Source: Solirubrobacterales bacterium
GTDB taxonomy: Bacteria; Actinomycetota; Thermoleophilia; Solirubrobacterales; Solirubrobacteraceae
Reading direction: 5' to 3'
DNA: 5,748 nucleotides
NCBI GenBank assembly: GCA_025964075.1
Contig: JAOPZQ010000640.1
Span: 1-5,748, forward strand
Below are positions 5,607 through 5,748 of the stretch, piece by piece (the stretch's first letter is position 1; each line of letters starts with the position of its first letter). The notes beneath the pieces were generated by a model. That model ran no database searches. It was not told the DNA's origin and was given only the letters and a program-made list of their open reading frames with translations. A program made the position numbers and the translations under genes.

Positions 5607-5748
5607 CTACGGAGCCACCAGCCGCCGCCCCAGCACGTCCACGTTCCCGGCCCCCAGCACGACACACACGTCCCCCGGCCGCAGCCGCGCCCCGAGGAAC
5701 GCCTGCGCCGCGTCGAAGTCCGGCATCCACGCGACTGGCCGGCCCCCG
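5607..5748 (-). CDS. murC: UDP-N-acetylmuramate--L-alanine ligase MurC, C-terminal fragment
   Basis: Only the last 46 codons before the TAG at 5609-5607 are in the window; the rest lies beyond the right edge. The translation contains VAWMPDFDAAQAFLGARL (residues 5-22 of the fragment) and RPGDVCVVLGAGNVDVLGRRL (23-43). The ending with RPGD..LxxGAGxVDxL is the typical C-terminal signature of MurC, the ATP-dependent cytoplasmic ligase that adds L-Ala to UDP-MurNAc, the step right after MurB. The other Mur ligases end differently. Presence upstream of murB-ftsQ-ftsZ on the same strand supports the call. Confidence 0.85.
   Translation of the reverse strand, partial: GGRPVAWMPDFDAAQAFLGARLRPGDVCVVLGAGNVDVLGRRLVAP

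Overview
The window is GC-rich chromosomal DNA from an actinobacterium. It carries a piece of the division and cell wall (dcw) cluster on the minus strand. The order murC - murB - ftsQ - ftsZ has no ftsA between ftsQ and ftsZ, the FtsZ GTP-binding loop has the actinobacterial form with Glu (GEGGGTGTG), and GTG starts are frequent. This suggests a deep-branching Actinomycetota lineage such as Thermoleophilia (Solirubrobacterales or relatives). That placement is inference, not a database match.

Layout from right to left, the direction of minus-strand transcription. The last 46 codons of murC end at 5607. A 223-base gene-free stretch (5384-5606) follows and holds several inverted repeats, including a strong terminator-like hairpin. 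Next comes a plus-strand TetR-family regulator of the LmrA/YxaF type (4802-5383), divergent from a minus-strand alpha/beta hydrolase (3884-4720). The hydrolase overlaps a SnoaL/NTF2-like small protein (3417-3887) by 4 nt. murB (2482-3405) follows after 11 nt and ftsQ (1571-2479) after 2 nt. A 224-base regulatory gap rich in inverted repeats separates ftsQ from ftsZ (261-1346). The final 260 bases hold no confident gene, only small hairpins and a weak small-ORF candidate.

MurC and MurB act in cytoplasmic peptidoglycan precursor synthesis, FtsQ is a membrane divisome scaffold, and FtsZ forms the cytokinetic ring. The most unusual feature is a three-gene accessory cassette (regulator, hydrolase, SnoaL-like protein) lying between murC and murB. 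Because the spacings hydrolase/SnoaL/murB/ftsQ are -4, 11 and 2 nt, murB and ftsQ look co-transcribed with the hydrolase from a TetR-type divergent promoter. The hydrolase also lacks the usual catalytic histidine. ftsZ appears to have its own promoter, preceded by an array of inverted repeats and recurring CTCRACC heptamers.
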